Assembly: GCF_036038375.1 (NCBI RefSeq)
Contig: NZ_CP107935.1
Coordinates: 744,001 to 808,000, forward strand
Source: Streptomyces sp. NBC_00414
GTDB taxonomy: Bacteria; Actinomycetota; Actinomycetes; Streptomycetales; Streptomycetaceae
Length of the DNA: 64,000 nt
Reading direction: 5' to 3'
In this document: positions 60,221 through 64,000 of the stretch, in pieces
How the letters are laid out: every line of letters starts with the position of its first letter
Position numbering within the stretch: position 1 is the stretch's first letter
Notes under the pieces: model-generated
What the model saw: only the letters and a program-made list of their open reading frames with translations
What the model was told of the DNA's origin: nothing
Databases searched by the model: none
Translations under genes and position numbers: made by a program

Positions 60221-61479
60221 GCCGGTGCCTTGTGCAGCGAGCCGTTCTTCATGATCGCCACGAGTCGGTCGCGGTCCTGGAGAATGCTGATGTCGTCCAG
60301 CGGGTCGCCGTCGACGAGGACCAGGTCGGCGAGGAAGCCCTCCCGGATCAGGCCCAGTTCGTCGCCCATGCCCATCACCTGGCCGCCGTACCCGGTGGCG
60401 GCGCGCAGGGCCTCGGCCGGGGTGAAGCCGAACCAGTCGACGAACAGTTCCAGGTCGCGGGCGTTGCGGCCGACCGGGTTCCAGGCGAAGCCGTAGTCAC
60501 CGCCCGGGACGACACGGATGCCGCGCCGGACGAGTTCGGGGACGACCTCGCGGACCGCCTTCTGGGTGGCCTCGACCTCCATGCCGGGCTCGGGCTCGCT
60601 GTCGGCCTCGTGCAGGTTGGCGTAGATGATGCCGGGGGTCGGCGCCACGAACAGCCGGTCGCGCGCGGCCTCCAGCAGGTCGAGGGCCTCCTCGTCGGCG
60701 AAGGTGCAGTGGTAGACCGCGCGGATGCCATGGCGTACGGCCATCTTGATCGACTCGGCGGCGTGGGCGTGGGCCGTCAGCCAGACGCCGCGTTCACGGG
60801 CCACCGCCGCTGCCGCCGCGACCTCCTCCTCGGTGAACTGCACGATCCGTGAGGTGCCCTGCACCACCGCGCTCTCGCCCGACAGCGACAGCTTGACGAT
60901 GTCGACACCCAGGTCCGCCATCTCACCGACGAAACGGCTCACCGACCCGGGGTCGGAGGCCCGGCCGTCGATGCCCGGGAAGTCGTACACCCCCGGTTCG
61001 ACCATGCCCGCGGTGCCCTCCCAGGAGGCCGCCTTGAAGCGCGGGCCCGGCATCCATCCCTCGTCGAACGCCTTGCGGGCGGCCGTCTCGGTACGGGGCA
61101 GGCGGTTGCCCCCGGAGTAGGCGCTGGTGAAGCCCTGGTCCAGCAGGACACGGCCCGCGTGGGCCACCAGCAGGGCCTTCTCCTCGTCGGGCTCGTCCCG
61201 GCGGCGGGACCGGTGCTCGACGGTGGATCCGAAGCCGAGGTGGGTGTGGGAGTCGACCAGGCCGGGGATCAGGGTGCCGCCTCCGCCGTCCACGACCCGG
61301 GCCCCGGACAGGCCGGTGGCCGGGATCCGGGCGGCGACGGCGGTGATGCGCCCGCCCTCGACCAGGACCTCGGCGGGGAAGGGATCCCGTCCCGTCCCGT
61401 CGAAGACCCGGACTCCGGTGAAGACGGTCCTGCCGCTGCTCCTGTCGCCGGTCCTGACACTCGTCCTGTCGTCGCTCAT
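60217..61479 (-). CDS. Amidohydrolase-superfamily metal-dependent hydrolase
   Basis: 420 residues. GTLIPGLVDSHTHLGFGSTVEH supplies the H-x-H metal pair of the beta-barrel; LTAHAHAAESIKMAVRHGIRAVYHCTF adds later His ligands and VPGGDYGFAWNP the terminal Asp. The N-terminal sandwich (GRTVFTGVRVFDGTGRDPFPAEVLVEGGRIT) and C-terminal IREGFLADLVLVDGDPLDDISIL are typical of imidazolonepropionase-like amidohydrolases. Probable substrate is a cyclic amide, lactam or lactone. ATG 61479 overlaps the upstream FAH stop by 4 bp. Confidence 0.92.
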   Translation of the reverse strand: MSDDRTSVRTGDRSSGRTVFTGVRVFDGTGRDPFPAEVLVEGGRITAVAARIPATGLSGARVVDGGGGTLIPGLVDSHTHLGFGSTVEHRSRRRDEPDEEKALLVAHAGRVLLDQGFTSAYSGGNRLPRTETAARKAFDEGWMPGPRFKAASWEGTAGMVEPGVYDFPGIDGRASDPGSVSRFVGEMADLGVDIVKLSLSGESAVVQGTSRIVQFTEEEVAAAAAVARERGVWLTAHAHAAESIKMAVRHGIRAVYHCTFADEEALDLLEAARDRLFVAPTPGIIYANLHEADSEPEPGMEVEATQKAVREVVPELVRRGIRVVPGGDYGFAWNPVGRNARDLELFVDWFGFTPAEALRAATGYGGQVMGMGDELGLIREGFLADLVLVDGDPLDDISILQDRDRLVAIMKNGSLHKAPA

Positions 61480-62309
61480 CGTGCGCTCCTGAAGGTGTGC
61501 CGCATCTCGCCCAGGTCTCCGATCCTGCTGACGAGGGTGTCACCGGTCCCTATGAAGCGCTGGGGGGTGCGGCGGTTGCCGACTCCCGCGGGGGTGCCGG
61601 TGAAGATCAGGTCGCCGGGGCGCAGCGGGCAGATCGCGCTGAGGTGGGCGACGAGCCGCGGCACCGGGAAGATCATGTTCGAGGTGCGGTCGTGCTGGAC
61701 GGTCTCCCCGTTGAGTTCACAGGTCAGTTCCAGGTCGTCGCGGTCGGCCGGTTCGTCGACACTGACCAGGGCGGGCCCCACGGGGCCGAACCCGGGGAAG
61801 GACTTGCCGAGCGAGAACTGGGCCGGGCGGCCCGCGAGCTGGACGGTCCGTTCGGACAGATCCTGTCCCACGGTGAGCGCGACGACCGGTCCCCAGCCGT
61901 CCTCCTCCGGCACCCGGTAGGCGTCGCGGCCGATGACGGCGACCATCTCCAGTTCCCAGTCGACATGACCGGGCGGCAGGTCGATGGTGTCGTAGGGGCC
62001 GGCGAGGCAGCTGGGGAACTTGGTGAAGACCAGCGGCTCGGCCGGCTCCTCGTGACCCGCCTCCGTGGTGTGCGGGCGGTAGTTGAGGGCGACGGCGAAG
62101 ATCTGGCGCGGCTCGGGGACGGGCGCGCGCAGGTCGGAGTCCTTGTACGGGACGGCCGTCGCCGGGTCGACGGCGGCGGACCAGCGCAGCAGAGCCTCCC
62201 ACTGGCCGAAGACCGCGTCCGGGTCGGCGTCGAAACCGCCGTGGGACACGTCCACGGCGCCGTCGCCGGTCAACAGGGCCAGGCGGCCGGCGAGATTGAC
62301 GATCCGCAT
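61476..62309 (-). CDS. Fumarylacetoacetate-hydrolase-family protein
   Basis: 277 residues from ATG 62309 (MRIVNLAGR). IFAVALNYRPHTTEAGHEEPAEPLVFTKFPSCLAGPYDTIDLPPGHVDWELEMVAVIGRDAYRVPEE has the E-x-E and metal-binding D residues of the FAH C-terminal domain; TGTPAGVGNRRTPQRFIGTGD is the signature near the end. These enzymes cleave C-C bonds in, or isomerise, 2-oxo or 2,4-dioxo acids in aromatic and sugar-acid degradation. Overlaps the amidohydrolase by 4 bp, and the upstream FAH gene ends 4 bp before its start. Confidence 0.92.
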   Translation of the reverse strand: MRIVNLAGRLALLTGDGAVDVSHGGFDADPDAVFGQWEALLRWSAAVDPATAVPYKDSDLRAPVPEPRQIFAVALNYRPHTTEAGHEEPAEPLVFTKFPSCLAGPYDTIDLPPGHVDWELEMVAVIGRDAYRVPEEDGWGPVVALTVGQDLSERTVQLAGRPAQFSLGKSFPGFGPVGPALVSVDEPADRDDLELTCELNGETVQHDRTSNMIFPVPRLVAHLSAICPLRPGDLIFTGTPAGVGNRRTPQRFIGTGDTLVSRIGDLGEMRHTFRSAR

Positions 62310-62313
62310 GCCT

Positions 62314-63186
62314 CTACACCCACTGTTCGGCGGGCGGTTCGGGTGTGCCGTGCGCGTCCTGCCAGGAGACGACTCGGTTGCGCAGTACGCCGAGCTTCTC
62401 GATCTCGGCCTCGACGACGTCACCGGGCTTGAGGTAGTTGGCGAAGGGGTCCTCGGTGCTCGCCGCGACACCGGCGATGGTGCCGGTGGTGATGATGTCG
62501 CCCGCGCTGTAGGTCTGCGGGGAGTGGTAGGCGACCAGTTGAGGAATCGACACCGACATACGGGCGGTGTTCGACTTCTGCCGTACGTCGCCGTTGACGC
62601 GCAGTTCCATGTCGAGGTCGTGCGGGTCGTCGATCTCGTCCGCGGTCACGATGTAGGGGCCGATCGGGCAGAAGGTGTCGATGGCCTTGGAGAAGGAGAA
62701 GACACCCGACTCCATCTCCTTGCGCTGGATGTCGCGCGCGGTGATGTCGTTGAAGACCAGGTAGCCGCCGATGTGCTCGACGGCCTGCTCGGCGGTGAAG
62801 AACTTGCCGGGCCTGCCGATGACCACGGCGAGTTCGAGTTCGTAGTCCATCTCCCGGGTCAGGTTGGCCGGGTACACGATCGGCTCGTCGTGGCCGATGA
62901 TCGCGTCCACGTTCTGGAAGAACACGATGCCCTTGTTGACCGGGTGCGACCAGTCGACCCGTACCAGGTCCTCGTGGTGCTCGCGGAAGTTGCCGGCCGT
63001 GTGGAAGAACTTCTTGGGCTCGATCGGCGCGCGCAGCCGGACGTCGGCGAGCGGGAACGTCCGCCCGGTCTCGGCGACCTGACCGTCGCTCTCGAAGAAC
63101 ACCCGGGTCGACGGAACGTCCAGCTCGATCACCGTGTCGCCGTCCAGGCGGCCCACGAGCCCGTCGTCGAACGTCACCAGTTTCAT
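62314..63186 (-). CDS. Fumarylacetoacetate-hydrolase-family protein, first gene of the catabolic operon
   Basis: 290 residues from ATG 63186 with AGGAGG 5 nt upstream. KKFFHTAGNFREHHEDL, GIVFFQNVDAIIGHDEPIVYPANLTREMDYELELAVVIGRPGKFF, and TTGTIAGVAASTEDPFANYLKPGDVVEAEI are a complete FAH catalytic domain with E-x-E and Asp ligands. A second, distinct FAH follows immediately, suggesting sequential or substrate-split steps. The promoter region carries two TGTCGACA-type sites, so GntR control is likely. Confidence 0.93.
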   Translation of the reverse strand: MKLVTFDDGLVGRLDGDTVIELDVPSTRVFFESDGQVAETGRTFPLADVRLRAPIEPKKFFHTAGNFREHHEDLVRVDWSHPVNKGIVFFQNVDAIIGHDEPIVYPANLTREMDYELELAVVIGRPGKFFTAEQAVEHIGGYLVFNDITARDIQRKEMESGVFSFSKAIDTFCPIGPYIVTADEIDDPHDLDMELRVNGDVRQKSNTARMSVSIPQLVAYHSPQTYSAGDIITTGTIAGVAASTEDPFANYLKPGDVVEAEIEKLGVLRNRVVSWQDAHGTPEPPAEQWV

Positions 63187-63202
63187 CTGACCTCCTCGTA
63201 AC

Positions 63203-63263
63203 TGTCGACACTCAGCCTCCATGGTTCCGGTATTCACGTCAAGAGTAGCGTCAAGTGTGGACA
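63203..63263. promoter_or_regulatory. GntR-type sites between the catabolic operon and the divergent SDR
   Basis: TGTCGACA at 63203-63210 and a near-match TGTGGACA at 63256-63263 bracket two direct TTGACG-like sequences (complement of CGTCAAG at 63237 and 63249), the apparent -35 region of the leftward operon. This is the third pair of such sites in the window. Confidence 0.5.
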
Positions 63264-63306
63264 CATTGCGCCGAGGTCGATTACGGTCCGGAGCATGAGG
63301 ACGACC

Positions 63307-64000
63307 ATGAGAACGACATGGAACTTCACCGGCACACGCGCGCTCGTGGCCGGTGCGGGCGGAATCGGATCCGCCGTGACCGAGGCCCTGGCGGACGCCG
63401 GAGCGGACGTGGTCGTCCTGGACCGCGACGCCGGACCACTGGCCGAACTCACCCGCACGGCCAGTACGGGCGGTGACGGCGATTCAGGTGGCACCGGCGG
63501 CACGGTGCGCGGCCTGAGTGTGGACCTCACCTCCGCCGACGCCTGCCACGACGCGGTCACGGACGCCGTCGGAGCCCTCGGCGGTCTGGACGTCTTCGTG
63601 CACGCGGTCGGCACCAACGACCGCAGGCCCGTCCTGGAGACGCCCGACGAGGTCTGGGAACGCATCGTCGCCATCAACCTCAGCAGCGGCTTCTGGCTGG
63701 GCCGGGCGGTGGGCAACGTCATGGTCCCCGGCGGCTACGGCCGCGTCGTCTACCTGTCGTCCGTCTCCGGGCTCCTCGCCCACCGCGACCACGCGCCGTA
63801 CGCGGCGACCAAGGGCGGCATCAACCAGCTCATGCGGGTCATGGCCCGGGAATGGGCGCCCCACGGCGTCACCGTCAACGCGGTCGCCCCCGGCTACACC
63901 GAGACCGACCTCACCCGCACCTACCTCGCCAAGCCGGGCATGCGTGCCTCGATGGAGGCGCTGGTGCCCGCCGGACGGCTCGGCCGACCCGCCGATCTGG
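63307..64000 (+). CDS. SDR-family oxidoreductase (3' end beyond the window)
   Basis: 231 codons are visible from ATG 63307, chosen because GAGG lies 6 nt upstream; ATG 63295 is also possible. WNFTGTRALVAGAGGIGSAVTEALADAGADVVVLDRD has the cofactor site; the catalytic residues are canonical (LSSVSGLLAHRDHAPYAATKGG, S and YxxxK), unlike the two other SDRs in this window. NAVAPGYTETDLT is the usual substrate-loop motif. Divergent from the FAH operon over GntR-type sites, so it is a likely regulon member and may oxidise or reduce an intermediate of the same route. Confidence 0.9.
   Translation, partial: MRTTWNFTGTRALVAGAGGIGSAVTEALADAGADVVVLDRDAGPLAELTRTASTGGDGDSGGTGGTVRGLSVDLTSADACHDAVTDAVGALGGLDVFVHAVGTNDRRPVLETPDEVWERIVAINLSSGFWLGRAVGNVMVPGGYGRVVYLSSVSGLLAHRDHAPYAATKGGINQLMRVMAREWAPHGVTVNAVAPGYTETDLTRTYLAKPGMRASMEALVPAGRLGRPADL

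Overview
The window looks like a chromosomal segment of a Streptomyces or close relative. Base composition is very GC-rich, third codon positions are strongly G/C, GTG starts are common, genes often overlap by 4 bp (GTGA/ATGA), and the families present are typical of that genus: Asp23/AmaP islands, SigK/RskA, RskA-type and ZAS zinc motifs, GPP34, HxlR and many TetR regulators, and Tat or Sec-exported esterases. No tRNA, rRNA, CRISPR array, transposase, integrase or replication origin was recognised. Calls rest on reading the sequence only; no database search was possible.

Layout. 0-7 kb is an envelope-stress island: a five-gene minus-strand operon (Asp23, small membrane protein, Asp23/DUF6286, AmaP, YihY/BrkB) diverges from an ECF sigma factor that is translationally coupled to a zinc-finger/Asp23 protein and a third Asp23-like protein; a SigK/RskA sigma/anti-sigma pair follows. 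7-16 kb holds an alpha/beta hydrolase, a VOC protein with an internal repeat, and an FtsX-FtsX-ATPase ABC exporter. 16-20 kb is a sulfonate/taurine-type ABC importer preceded by an unannotated 26-codon cysteine-rich leader ORF plus hairpin, a likely cysteine attenuator, and by a broken AraC gene.

20-36 kb is a patchwork of oxidoreductases, transporters, hydrolases and six one-component regulators (TetR x3, HxlR, LysR and others), several divergently paired with their probable target across a visible palindrome. It includes a 785-residue flavoenzyme with two PNPOx-like domains, a ferredoxin-reductase module and a 2Fe-2S domain. 36-45 kb has a large secreted repeat protein, a TetR-controlled operon (two metallo-beta-lactamase-fold proteins, a SnoaL-like protein, GNAT), and a chimeric reading frame joining the start of an MMPL exporter to a headless NarL-type response regulator.

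45-53 kb is a cell-wall and secretion region: an FHA-like protein, a transmembrane Ser/Thr kinase with an extracellular lytic-transglycosylase-like domain, a secreted beta-lactamase-fold protein, a 1006-residue PA14/propeller/CBM/DUF1080 protein and a secreted erythromycin-esterase-family protein. 53-64 kb is a catabolic island around a GntR/FCD regulator: a secreted beta-helix protein, a Tat-exported hydrolase, and a tightly overlapped operon (FAH, FAH, amidohydrolase, carboxylesterase, CMD protein, SDR) plus a divergent SDR cut by the window edge. The palindrome TGTCGACA recurs in the upstream regions of these units and is the proposed GntR operator. Substrate unknown; this island, the cysteine leader and the sigma/zinc-finger-Asp23 module are the most promising leads.
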